A stretch of DNA of 64,000 bases from Clostridioides sp. ES-S-0010-02 (GCA_020641055.1 CP067345.1:1543317-1607316), one strand, 5' to 3'; positions 55,141 to 63,821 are shown, counted from the stretch's first letter. The notes: generated from the letters alone by a model not told the origin. A program made the numbers and translations.

Positions 55141-55513
55141 AAAGTTACAATTAATAGAACAAAATTTGGTGATTATGATAGTTTTTGAACAAAACTAGAT
55201 TTAAATGGAACTAAACTACTATAAAAATATATAAAATAGTAATAAGTGTAGAAAGTATATATGCTTTCTACATTTTTAATATTATAGTATTCTAAATTTA
55301 ATAAATGTATTATATATTTTATAATTAATATATTTTATTGACATTTTATGATTAAAAAATATAAAAACTACTTCTTGCGAAAGTAATTGATTTGTTGTAT
55401 TATAATTTACATGAATATGGAAAATAATCTTGAAAGCTGTATTATAAAAGTGCATATATTTAAATTTTTAACAAATGACTTATTTATTAAAAGATGAAGG
55501 GTAGGATGATGTT
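55141..55513. other. AT-rich gap containing one terminator
   Basis: Apart from the hairpin at 55247-55277 I see no gene, repeat or regulatory signal I can support. The last 130 bases probably hold the promoter of the flavin reductase gene. Confidence 0.5.
55247..55277 (+). terminator. Terminator after the exonuclease gene
   Basis: TGTAGAAAG pairs with CTTTCTACA (55264-55272), then TTTTT. Confidence 0.88.
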
Positions 55514-56020
55514 ATGGGATTTAAAGAAGTAAAAATTGAAGAACTACAGTTTAATCCATTCACTAAAATTGGTAAAGAGTGGTTACTTATAACAGCAGGA
55601 AACTCAGATAAATTTAACACAATGACTGCAAGCTGGGGTGGTGTTGGAGTGTATTGGAGTAAAAATGTTGTAACAACTTACATAAGACCACAGAGATATA
55701 CAAAAGAGTTTGTAGATAATAATGACACATTTACAATTGCATTTTTTGATGAAAAATACAGAGAAGCTTTAAATATTTGTGGTACTATTTCTGGTAGAGA
55801 TACAAATAAAGTAGAAAAAGCAGGACTTACACCATATTTTATAGATGATACAGTAGCCTTTGAAGAAGCTAATATGATTATGGTTTGTAAAAAATTATAT
55901 CATGATACAATGCCACCAGAAAACTTTGATGCTAAAGAAAATGATGAAAAGTGGTATCCAAAGAAAGATTATCATACTATGTATATATCAGAAGTTGTAA
56001 AAGTTCTTATAAAAGAATAG
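55514..56020 (+). CDS. Flavin reductase-like FMN-binding protein
   Basis: The 168-residue product has the flavin reductase-like split barrel: FNTMTASWGGVGVYWSKN, VTTYIRPQRYTKEFVDNN and AFFDEKYREALNICGTISG. It likely binds FMN and transfers electrons to a small substrate. It differs from the MerR-linked reductase at 26.4 kb in length and motifs. It stands alone between two terminators. Confidence 0.88.
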   Translation: MGFKEVKIEELQFNPFTKIGKEWLLITAGNSDKFNTMTASWGGVGVYWSKNVVTTYIRPQRYTKEFVDNNDTFTIAFFDEKYREALNICGTISGRDTNKVEKAGLTPYFIDDTVAFEEANMIMVCKKLYHDTMPPENFDAKENDEKWYPKKDYHTMYISEVVKVLIKE

Positions 56021-56352
56021 ATAAAATAAATTAAAAAATATTTTTAATAGTAAATAGGTATTTTCTTTTAATTACTATTAAATAGATATTTTTTTATTAA
56101 AAGATGAACTCTGTTTTCTAGGGTTCATCTTTTTTATTTCTTTGTATAGAAATATTTATATGAAGTATTCAAGGATATTTCATACGTATCTATTAATTAT
56201 CTGTGTTTATTGTACTTAGTTTATTTTAAGAGAGATTCTTTTAAAATGAGATTTACTTAATATATAGTCTTAAAAGTATAAATGCCAACTAATAAAAATA
56301 TATATTATATTAGGTATTTTAAATAAATTTTTATAGTAAAAGGGTGATTTTT
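56021..56352. other. AT-rich gap before the MORN gene
   Basis: This stretch holds the terminator of the flavin reductase gene (56099-56136) and otherwise shows no gene or regulatory motif that I can support. Confidence 0.5.
56099..56136 (+). terminator. Terminator after the flavin reductase gene
   Basis: AAAAGATGAAC pairs with GTTCATCTTTT (56123-56133), followed by TTTTTT. Confidence 0.9.
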
Positions 56353-57024
56353 ATGGAAAATATAACTAGTTATTTTAGAACAATAGTATGTGTGTTTATA
56401 TGTTTATCATCTGCATTTATATTTATTCAATTAGCTAGAGTTTTTATTAATAAGAAAAAAACTAGTATAAAAAATAAGTCAAAAAAAGGTTTTCGTTATG
56501 ATAGAGATTTAATTGAGACAAGGAGAGAAAAAACATATACACAAGATAGAAATAGCGATAAAAATAAGAATATTGATAAGAAATTAAAGGGAGAAAAAGT
56601 ATTCAAATATGATAATGGAGACTTATATAAAGGTGAGTTTATTGATGGGAAGAAAAATGGATTTGGAACATATATTTTTTCAAGTAAGGAAAGGTATGAA
56701 GGGTTATGGAAAGATGATAAGATGCATGGAATAGGTAAATATACTTATAAAGATGGTTCAATATATACAGGGGAATTTAAAGATGGTTTTAAAAATGGTC
56801 TAGGAAAATTAACTTATCCAAATAATGATATATATAAAGGTTATTTCTTAGATAATAAGAAAAATGGCAAAGGTGTATTATATAAAAGTGATGGAAATAA
56901 GCAGGCAGGAATATGGGAAAATGATGAACAATGTAAAAGTTTAGATTTTAAAGAATTAAGCAATAAAAAATTAAATAATAATGTTTATCAAAATAGATTA
57001 AATGATAATAAGATAAAAATTTAA
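56353..57024 (+). CDS. Membrane-anchored MORN-repeat protein
   Basis: This 223-residue protein has one TM helix (about 10-30, IVCVFICLSSAFIFIQLA), a basic linker and four full plus one partial MORN repeats from about residue 90 (YKGEFIDGKKNGFGTY; YEGLWKDDKMHGIGKY; YTGEFKDGFKNGLGKL; YKGYFLDNKKNGKG). MORN repeats bind membranes or proteins. ATG 56353 follows AGGGTG. Bacterial function is unknown. Confidence 0.85.
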   Translation: MENITSYFRTIVCVFICLSSAFIFIQLARVFINKKKTSIKNKSKKGFRYDRDLIETRREKTYTQDRNSDKNKNIDKKLKGEKVFKYDNGDLYKGEFIDGKKNGFGTYIFSSKERYEGLWKDDKMHGIGKYTYKDGSIYTGEFKDGFKNGLGKLTYPNNDIYKGYFLDNKKNGKGVLYKSDGNKQAGIWENDEQCKSLDFKELSNKKLNNNVYQNRLNDNKIKI

Positions 57025-57182
57025 TTATTATAGTAAAATAATCTTTATTTATAATGGAATATCTGCTGTATATTTAGTAAAATTTGTAAAAATTTCATAT
57101 ATCATATAAAATTAAGTATTGATTAGTATATTGCATAAATATAGAATATAAATATATCCATTTGATAATAAGGAGAAGAGAT

Positions 57183-57689
57183 ATGAGAGAATATGTAGTT
57201 GTAGATTTAGAAACTACAGGATTAGATCCATATAAAGGTTGTGAAATAATAGAGATAGGTGTAACAGAAATAAAAAATGACGAAATTGTAAAAAACTATT
57301 CAAGGTTAATAAAACCTAAGGGTATAATTTCTTCATTTATAACGGAATTGACACACATAAGTAATGAAATGGTAGAAAAAGAGGAGTCTTTAGAGTTGGT
57401 TTTACCTAGATTTAGAAAATACATAGGTGATAGAACTATAATTGCACATAATGCAAAATTTGATTTAAAGTTTTTAAATTACTATCTTAGAAAGTTGGAT
57501 TTAGAGCCAATAAATAATTATATATGTACACTAGAATTATTAAAAAAATGTAAAAGTTATAAAGGAAAAAATAAGAAGCTTGAAACAGCTTGTGCTTATT
57601 ATAATATAGAGAATATAAATGCTCATAGAGCTGATAGTGACACTTTAGCAACTGCAAAGCTATTTTTAAAAATAAAAGATGAATATTAA
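57183..57689 (+). CDS. DnaQ-like 3'-5' exonuclease
   Basis: The 168-residue exonuclease domain protein has the DEDDh motifs ExoI VDLETTGLD, ExoII HNAKFDLKFL and ExoIII HRADSDT. It resembles the PolC/DnaQ proofreading domain but stands alone. ATG 57183 has AGGAGA upstream. It could be a DNA repair or nucleic-acid turnover enzyme. Confidence 0.88.
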   Translation: MREYVVVDLETTGLDPYKGCEIIEIGVTEIKNDEIVKNYSRLIKPKGIISSFITELTHISNEMVEKEESLELVLPRFRKYIGDRTIIAHNAKFDLKFLNYYLRKLDLEPINNYICTLELLKKCKSYKGKNKKLETACAYYNIENINAHRADSDTLATAKLFLKIKDEY

Positions 57690-57816
57690 TCGCAAATATA
57701 GAGAAAATTAGTGAAAATATCCTTTATAAAATTGACCCTTAAACTTACAATTTTGTTCTTTGATTTATTTTGTGGAACAATGTATAATGTACCTTATATA
57801 AAGAAGGGAGACTAAA

Positions 57817-58827
57817 ATGGGTTATTACAATGATGATGATAATAATAAAATAAGACGTAAAAAAGTTAGTAATAATAAAGATAGTAATAAAAAATCTAAA
57901 CATTCTTATACTTCAACAAGTAAAAAAAATAAAAATTCTCAGACAGCCTCTAGTAAAAGAATGAGTGAAAAGGTAGATTCACAAAATATTATAAAAAGAG
58001 ATAGTTTTACAAGAGATAATGTAAGACCTTTAAATACAGATTATAGTCAGAGAGATAGACGAAGAGTTGAGTACAAGCAAAGAGATAGAAAATTAAAAAG
58101 CAAAAAAAGAAGAAAGCAAAAGAGAATTAAAATAGCTAGAGCATTATTATCTGTTATGTTAGTGGCACTTATTATATTTTCAGTGGCAGGTGCAATTTTT
58201 ACAGTTTCAGCTATAAAAGGTTCACCTGAAGTCACTAAAAAATTAATTAAGTCTAAATATATAAGTAGTGAGGTTGTCAGTATAAAACAAATGCCAAAGG
58301 ACTTAAAACAGGCTATAGTTTCAATAGAAGATGAGAGATTTTATAAGCATAAAGGAGTAGATGTTATTTCCTTAGCTAGGTCAGTACTTAATAATGTGTT
58401 TACAGACACAACACAAGGTGGAAGTACTATAGACATGCAAGTTTCAAAAAATCTGCTTACAAGTGATGATAAAACTATGAAGAGAAAAATAAGGGATATG
58501 TATAATGCAAAGCAGATGAATAAGATTATGAGTAAAGATGAAATCCTTGAAGCGTATCTAAATAATATGTACCTAGGAAAAAATGCATATGGAGCTGCAA
58601 AAGGAGCTGAAGTGTATTTTGGTAAAAAAGTTGGAGAGTTAAACCTAGCTGAGTGTGCTATGCTTGCGGGTATGACCAATAATCCTGCGAGGTATATTGA
58701 CCATGGAGAGGCTAAGAAGAGACAGTTGACTGTGTTGTATAAAATGCATGAACTTGGTTATATAACTGATAAAGAATACAGAATAGCAAAAGCTGATGAC
58801 ACTCCATTTAAGTCAGAAATTGATTAA
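57817..58827 (+). CDS. Monofunctional GT51 peptidoglycan glycosyltransferase
   Basis: This 336-residue protein has a disordered Lys/Asn/Ser/Arg-rich cytoplasmic tail (1-105), one TM (about 108-130) and a GT51 domain with catalytic Glu171 in SIEDERFYKHKGVD, GGSTIDMQVSKN and EAYLNNMYLGKNAYG. No transpeptidase domain follows, so it is an MgtA/SgtB-like or truncated class A PBP. The usual GGSTITQQLAKN motif is changed at TQQL (here DMQV). AAGGGAG precedes the ATG. Confidence 0.9.
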   Translation: MGYYNDDDNNKIRRKKVSNNKDSNKKSKHSYTSTSKKNKNSQTASSKRMSEKVDSQNIIKRDSFTRDNVRPLNTDYSQRDRRRVEYKQRDRKLKSKKRRKQKRIKIARALLSVMLVALIIFSVAGAIFTVSAIKGSPEVTKKLIKSKYISSEVVSIKQMPKDLKQAIVSIEDERFYKHKGVDVISLARSVLNNVFTDTTQGGSTIDMQVSKNLLTSDDKTMKRKIRDMYNAKQMNKIMSKDEILEAYLNNMYLGKNAYGAAKGAEVYFGKKVGELNLAECAMLAGMTNNPARYIDHGEAKKRQLTVLYKMHELGYITDKEYRIAKADDTPFKSEID

Positions 58828-58888
58828 AAATATAAAGAATGTAGCGTTTTCAAGGTCTTGAATAACTAAAAATGTAACAAAATAGGTG

Positions 58889-58932
58889 ATTTGCCACCCA
58901 TTTGCCACCATAATTACAATCTGGTGGCAAAT
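58889..58932. repeat. Direct and inverted ATTTGCCACC repeats at the integrase end
   Basis: ATTTGCCACC occurs at 58889-58898 and 58900-58909 in tandem, and its complement GGTGGCAAAT at 58923-58932 overlaps the integrase stop. They may be arm-type integrase sites, an attachment-site core or the integrase terminator. Confidence 0.6.
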
Positions 58933-59708
58933 TACTTTATAATTCCTTCAAAAATATTCACTGTTTCAGTCTTCATTTTATCAGTTACATGAGAATAAGT
59001 GTCCATAGTAGTGGCAATTTTATTATGACCTAGTCTTTTTTGTATATCTTTTATATTTGCTCCTGCTTCAAGAAGCATAGTGGCATGGGTATGTCTTAAG
59101 CTATGAAAATTAAAATCTATTCCTAATTCTCTATTTATAGTTCGTGACATGTTTTTTAAGTTATGTAATGTTATTTGAGAACCATTTTTTTTGGTACAAA
59201 CCCAATCTGAATCAAAGTACCTAGGAATTTTGACATAAAGCATAGGATTTTCCTTTATAAATCTGTATGGATGGACAGCCATCTTAAAAGAATTATTTAA
59301 AACACCCTTGATTACTCTTATAGTGCCACTAGAATAATTTTCTTTAGATTTATCGTTCAAAAATTTTTGAATAATCATGGGTGTTATAAGTTTTAATCGG
59401 TACTTTCCTAAATTTGGTTTTATATGATTTTCTATTGCACGTTTATAATTATTTTGAGTCTGAAATTTACAATTAAGCATTACATATTCTTTGTACCAAA
59501 AATCTAAAAAATCGGATACGCTAATATTATTCTCGTCAAAAACATTTCCACAATCTTCATATTCATTTAAAGCTATTCTAAGAGCTGGCTGAGCCTCTTT
59601 TTTAGTATCTCCACCTACACGTTCTATTTTCTTTCTTTTTCCTTCTACAATGGCTAATTTAAAGTAACAATACCATTTATTACCACGTTTTCTTACGCCA
59701 CCTTTCAT
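58932..59708 (-). pseudogene. Tyrosine recombinase / integrase with an internal deletion
   Basis: The frame is open for 258 residues from ATG 59708 (GAGAGG upstream). The N-terminal AP2-like arm domain (KRGNKWYCYFKLAI) and SAM-like core-binding domain (about 45-165) are present, and the C-terminal HSLRHTHATMLLEAG, LGH and TYSHV motifs (HxxR, H, catalytic Tyr) are present. Between KIPRY and WVCTKKNG about 100 residues that should contain the first catalytic Arg (TGLR-type) and Lys are missing. The protein is thus probably inactive, though still an open frame. Confidence 0.82.
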
Positions 59709-59930
59709 AAAGTTTTTCCTCTCAAAATTAAATAATATGGTTAAAGTAAAATACTTCAATTATATTATAATAATTATATATATTATAAAGAATAAGATTA
59801 TAAGAAAATAATTTATTCTAATGTTATTTAATGTGGTTAATTGAGTAGAAATAGTTTGTACTTTCGACAACATATAATATATGTTTGTTATACAATTTGA
59901 TTGAGAGACATGAAAAAAGGGGGAGATATT

Positions 59931-61304
59931 TTGAAATCAAAGAAATTATTATCATTAGGGTTAGCTATGTCAATGTTTGTTGCTGGTTGTCCTGTATCTG
60001 CAAATGCACTTGATAAAATTGATAAAATTCAAGGAGCAGATAAATATGAAACTGCTGGGATTATTGCAGATAAACAAAGTTATACTACTGCAATACTTGT
60101 AAATGCAGATAGTACTATGGCTGATGGTCTAAGTGCAAGTGGACTTGCAGGAGCTACAAATGCGCCAATTCTTTTAACTAAAAAGAATAACATACCAAAT
60201 GCAACTCTTAAGAGAGTAGAGAAAGCTAACAAGGTGTATATAATTGGTGGAGAAAGTTCTATTGATAAGGCAACAGAAACCTTTCTAAAAGATAAAGGAA
60301 TAGAGACTAAAAGACTTCAAGGAAGCAATAGGATTAAGACAAGTTACAATGTAGCAAAAGAAATAAATTCTATTAATAAAGTAAGTGAGGTAATATTAAC
60401 TAATGCTTTCAAAGGTGAACCAGATGCTATGAGTATTGCTTCTGCGGCTGTTAGAGATAAAGCACCCATAGTATTGACTGATGGGAAAAGTGTACCATTT
60501 AATACTACTGGAATAGAAAGTTATGCGATAGGTGGTACTTCATCAATGAATGATAACTTAGTAAATGATACTAATTCAACTAGATTGGGTGGAGTAGATA
60601 GATATGATACTAATAAGAAGATAGTAAATAAGTTCTATAATGGGACAAAAGAATTTTACATAGCAAGTGGAACCGATTTAGTGTATGCGCTTGTTGGTTC
60701 TACAATAGCTCAAAATACTCCAATAGCGTTAGTTGATATTGGAAGTAATAAAGATATGCTTAAAAACGCTACAAAAGTAACAGGGATAGGAAATCTAAGT
60801 GATAAAATTATGTTAGAGTGTGAAAATACAATTAATAACATTAGCCTTCCAGCCTCAAATAAGAATATAATATGTGGATTAAAGATTGATTTTGATTCGA
60901 ATCACATAATTTGGAAAGATAAAGGAAGCTATCTTGAATGTTACGATGAAAACCTTGAATATTATACTGAAGAATATAAAGACCCAACTGTTCCTATAAA
61001 TGTAGAAAATACAAGTACACAAAATTTAGATATAACAAAATTAAAGGTTTATGGAGAAGCTAATTCAACATTATATATGGAGCAATATGCTAAAATAAAA
61101 ATGGATTTTAATAGTTTTAGTATATTAAAACCAGGAGAAAAATGTACTATTTATTTAGATATAATTTCATTAGACCCATCAAGAAGTATGTCATTGACGT
61201 TTTCTTATGTAGGTGATAAAGAAAACTATAAATATGAACAAGGATTGGCAAGTAGAATATTATTTTATAACCAAGATGGAGAAGATTATTTTGAATATAA
61301 ATAA
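59931..61304 (+). CDS. CWB2-repeat cell-wall protein (Cwp type)
   Basis: The 457-residue secreted protein has a signal peptide (KSKKLLSLGLAMSMFVAGC, about 1-28) and three CWB2 repeats (about 32-125, 128-210, 220-295) with typical IQGADKYETA, LVNADSTMADGLSASGLAGA and YIIGGESSI motifs. CWB2 binds the anionic polymer PSII in C. difficile S-layers. The C-terminal 155 residues are a unique acidic/aromatic domain I do not recognise. TTG 59931 follows AGGGGGAG; a GTG-less longer frame from 59901 is rejected. Confidence 0.9.
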   Translation: MKSKKLLSLGLAMSMFVAGCPVSANALDKIDKIQGADKYETAGIIADKQSYTTAILVNADSTMADGLSASGLAGATNAPILLTKKNNIPNATLKRVEKANKVYIIGGESSIDKATETFLKDKGIETKRLQGSNRIKTSYNVAKEINSINKVSEVILTNAFKGEPDAMSIASAAVRDKAPIVLTDGKSVPFNTTGIESYAIGGTSSMNDNLVNDTNSTRLGGVDRYDTNKKIVNKFYNGTKEFYIASGTDLVYALVGSTIAQNTPIALVDIGSNKDMLKNATKVTGIGNLSDKIMLECENTINNISLPASNKNIICGLKIDFDSNHIIWKDKGSYLECYDENLEYYTEEYKDPTVPINVENTSTQNLDITKLKVYGEANSTLYMEQYAKIKMDFNSFSILKPGEKCTIYLDIISLDPSRSMSLTFSYVGDKENYKYEQGLASRILFYNQDGEDYFEYK

Positions 61305-61424
61305 CTATTTGGTATACAAATTAATAGATGTTGAGGATGTCAATATTATTTGTGCCATCATAGAAGAGGACTTTTTATAATGGCGTAGATGGAATAAATT
61401 AACTTGTTACAATTTAATTCAAGA

Positions 61425-61468
61425 ATTCAAACAAAAAGATTGTTCGCACAAGTTCTTTTTGTTTGAAT
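61425..61468 (+). terminator. Hairpin after the Cwp gene
   Basis: ATTCAAACAAAAAGA pairs perfectly with TCTTTTTGTTTGAAT around 14 bases. The T-rich 3' arm suits termination. Confidence 0.8.
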
Positions 61469-61519
61469 ATATTTAATCTAATTTATTATGTAATTCTTGT
61501 ATTTAATAGAACTTCTTTT

Positions 61520-61703
61520 ATGGTACAATAAATATATAGAGATTTTGCAGTGTTCGTTTTTTTTGATGGTTTGTTCGCAGTCGTTGAATTTACTGTACTA
61601 TATAGGTTTTTTGTGAAGTGTCAAAAAACACTATTACTCGCTCACTGCAATTTTAAAAGGATTATGTGACTTAAAGTTTTGAAAGTGCTCAATCTATTTT
61701 GGG
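61520..61703 (+). promoter_or_regulatory. CRISPR leader
   Basis: This AT-rich, non-coding stretch directly precedes the first repeat. It has a TACAAT -10-like box (61524-61529) and an outer dyad TTGCAGTG...CACTGCAA. It ends in GCTCAATCTATTTTGGG next to the repeat. Leader identity is from position and from its similarity to a second copy downstream (61918-62025). Confidence 0.75.
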
Positions 61704-61799
61704 GTTTTATATTAACTATGTGGTATGTAAATTTGTATTTATTGTTATAAAAATACGACAATCATCCTGCGTTTTATATTAACTAAGTAGATAGCATAG
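61704..61799 (+). CRISPR. Minimal CRISPR array: two repeats, one spacer
   Basis: Repeat 1 (61704-61732) begins GTTTTATATTAACTATG and is the C. difficile type I-B repeat as I remember it, with one change (ACTATG for ACTAAG). The spacer 61733-61770 is 38 bases, a normal length for this species. Repeat 2 (61771-61799) keeps the first 18 bases but diverges in the last 11, as the terminal repeat of an array usually does. No cas genes lie in this window, so Cas proteins would be supplied in trans. Confidence 0.85.
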
Positions 61800-61816
61800 T
61801 AGTTTAAACTACTATG
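61795..61816. repeat. 22-bp perfect palindrome at the array end
   Basis: CATAGTAGTTT pairs with AAACTACTATG with no loop. It begins inside the divergent end of repeat 2 and is followed by TTTCC. It may terminate the crRNA precursor. Confidence 0.7.
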
Positions 61817-61917
61817 TTTCCTACAATTAAAATTTAAAAATAAATTATTAATAATGTTAAAAAATTTGTTTTCTATGAGTAATTTAATCAGCGAACTAAA
61901 ATTCTGATTATAGAAAC

Positions 61918-62054
61918 TATGATATAATAAATATATAAATGTGCAGTGACTGATATTTTGAAAATAAATACTGTAAGGATTGTAAATACTAAGTTATAAG
62001 TAATATTTTTTGAATTTATTTTGAGCTTTTACATTAACTAAGTGAAATGTAAAT
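61918..62054 (+). repeat. Second, decayed CRISPR leader with a degenerate repeat
   Basis: TATGATATAATAAATATATA and GTGCAGTG match the first leader (TATGGTACAATAAATATATA, TTGCAGTG), and AAGGATT-N8-AAGTT and AATTTATTTTGAG match its end. A degenerate repeat at 62026-62054 follows, CTTTTACATTAACTAAGTG then AAATGTAAAT, which differs from the consensus at about four of 29 bases. The central part of the leader is missing. Confidence 0.65.
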
Positions 62055-62079
62055 AAGATAATAATAGGAGTGGTTTTCA

Positions 62080-62475
62080 ATGCTGATAAATTATCTTGAT
62101 AGAGGTTATTTTAAACAAATATATATTATAAGTATTCTTGTAATAATATTTTCAATAATATGTGCATTCAAAGTAACTTTTCTATTCTTATTTCTTGCAG
62201 GTTTTTATATTGAACAAACATATAAGTTTTTAATAAAGTATAAAAATAAACTTTATATTTCAATTACAGATGATGATATTTTGATTGATGATAAATATAT
62301 TTTTAGAAGTAAAAATACTAAAAATCATATCAAATTTAAAGATATAGTAAGTGTAAATAAACAAGATAATATTATCGAAATTTTTACGAATGAAAACTCT
62401 TATTGTGTATATTTGAAAGCTTTAAGCATTGAGAGCGAAAAATATCTAATAAATATATTAAAGTCATTTTGTTGA
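62080..62475 (+). CDS. Small membrane protein with PH-like domain, in the place of spacers
   Basis: The 131-residue protein has two hydrophobic segments (about 13-31, 34-52) and then a soluble part with beta-rich TDDDILIDDKYIF and IIEIFTNENSYCVYL, resembling YcxB-type PH-like domains. ATAGGAG precedes the ATG. It lies directly after the decayed leader-repeat and before the trailer-like repeat at 62508. Function unknown; the fold guess is weak. Confidence 0.65.
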   Translation: MLINYLDRGYFKQIYIISILVIIFSIICAFKVTFLFLFLAGFYIEQTYKFLIKYKNKLYISITDDDILIDDKYIFRSKNTKNHIKFKDIVSVNKQDNIIEIFTNENSYCVYLKALSIESEKYLINILKSFC

Positions 62476-62507
62476 TTTAATGTATTCTAAAAAAATAATA
62501 TTAATAT

Positions 62508-62536
62508 GCTTCATATTAACTAAGTGGATAGAAGAG
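62508..62536 (+). repeat. Trailer-like CRISPR repeat remnant
   Basis: GCTTCATATTAACTAAGTGG agrees with the repeat at 17 of the first 20 bases. The following GATAGAAGAGTAGTT matches GATAGCATAGTAGTT after repeat 2 of the first array. It is thus a terminal repeat plus trailer, cut off by the IS element a few bases later. Confidence 0.65.
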
Positions 62537-62587
62537 TAGTTGAACTGAACCCTACTTAGTAGACAGTTTTTAATAAGATAGTTATTT

Positions 62588-63427
62588 TTAAGCAGCACGC
62601 TTATATTCTATAGGTGTGTTGCTATTTAATTTAGATTGTAATCTATCATAGTTATACCAACGTATATAGCTATGAACAGCAGTTTCTAGATCATCTCTTG
62701 AAGTATACGAATTTAAGTAGATCTCTTCACTTTTAAGATGACCAAAGAAATTTTCCATATAGGCATTATCATAACAATTTCCTCTTCTAGACATACTTTG
62801 AGTAATATTATTTATTTTCAAGATATTTTTATAATCCCAGTAAGTGTAGTGAAACCCTTAATCACTATGAATTAATAGTGACTTCTTATCTGAATCAGAA
62901 AGGTTATTTATAGCCTTAGTAACTGTATCTAGTATAAATTTAACATCTAAAGTAGAACTCATTTCATATGAAATGAGTTCATTATTGTATAAATCTTTTA
63001 TAGCAGATAAATAAATTCTCTGAAGAGATTTTCCATAGTACAAATATGTTATATTTGTGACCCATTTTGTATTAGGTTTATCACACTTAAATTCTCTATT
63101 TAATATATTAGGCTCTACTTTATCAAATATTATATTTTTTGGCTAAAGTATTTAAATCTTTTTCTACGAATTAAAGATTTTATATCTAAAGACTTCATCA
63201 ATCTAATAATTTTTTATGATTTACTTTTATTTTATAATTCTTAAAAAGCGTAGCTTTAATACGCCTATATCCATATACTTTTTTAGATTTATTATATATG
63301 TCAATAATCTTTTTTTTAAATCATAATCCCTATTGGGAGATTTTTGCTTCAACATCCATTTATAATATCCACTTCTAGAGACGTCTATAATTGAACATAA
63401 AAAACTTACCGTATAATTACTTCTCAT
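62588..63427 (-). pseudogene. IS3-type transposase OrfB, broken
   Basis: Parts of the DDE transposase are visible in different frames: the N-terminal SGYYKWMLKQKSPNRDYDLKK (63227-63427 region), a middle part with a DxxYNNELISYEMS (62858-63043) and the C-terminal end with RGNCYDNAYMENFFGHLKSE and WYNYDRLQSKLNSNTP (62588-62821). Frameshifts and stops separate them, so the protein is not made whole. Confidence 0.88.
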
Positions 63428-63450
63428 GCTATGTATAATACGATATTTAT

Positions 63451-63754
63451 CTACTGTGTGTATAACAATCTTTCTAAATTTAACAACTTTTTTAAATATT
63501 CATTTTCTGCTTTAAGTTTAAGTATTTCATCATCTTTTGAAAGCTCTTTAGTTCTACGTCTTCCTTTTGAAGATCCTTTACAAGATCCTCGCTGTTCTTC
63601 AAGAGTGTCTATTCCAAGTTCTCTATATTTCTTACACCATTTAATTATCATTTGCTCATGAATTTTAAATTCTTCAGCTAATCTTCTATATGTCTTTTAA
63701 TTGCTAATAATTTATATTCAACACTATATGTTTTTCTTACATTACATTTTTTAA
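63451..63754 (-). pseudogene. IS3-type transposase OrfA (HTH), broken
   Basis: The 66-residue open part (63451-63651, MIIKWCKKYRELGIDTLEEQ) is the C-terminal half of an IS3 OrfA, with a leucine-zipper-like end (LKAENEYLKKLLNLE). Its N-terminal HTH half (CNVRKTYSVEYKLLAIKRHI) lies upstream in another frame, ended by a stop at about 63698 after a small deletion. Confidence 0.82.
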
Positions 63755-63764
63755 TCAAAAAAAT

Positions 63765-63821
63765 CACCCCATTTAGTAGAATTTTACAGTATCTTGTTTA
63801 CTGTGTCTACTAAATAGGGTG
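63765..63821. repeat. Internal hairpin at the IS right end
   Basis: CACCCCATTTAGTAG (63765-63779) pairs with CTACTAAATAGGGTG (63807-63821) with one mismatch. It overlaps the right inverted repeat and may block readthrough into the transposase. Confidence 0.6.

Larger units (their letters stand above)
61305..62079. other. CRISPR and leader region between the Cwp and the membrane gene
   Basis: This 775-base gap holds the Cwp terminator (61425-61468), a leader, a one-spacer CRISPR array, a palindrome and a second decayed leader with repeat; each is listed separately. I see no protein gene in it. Confidence 0.7.
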
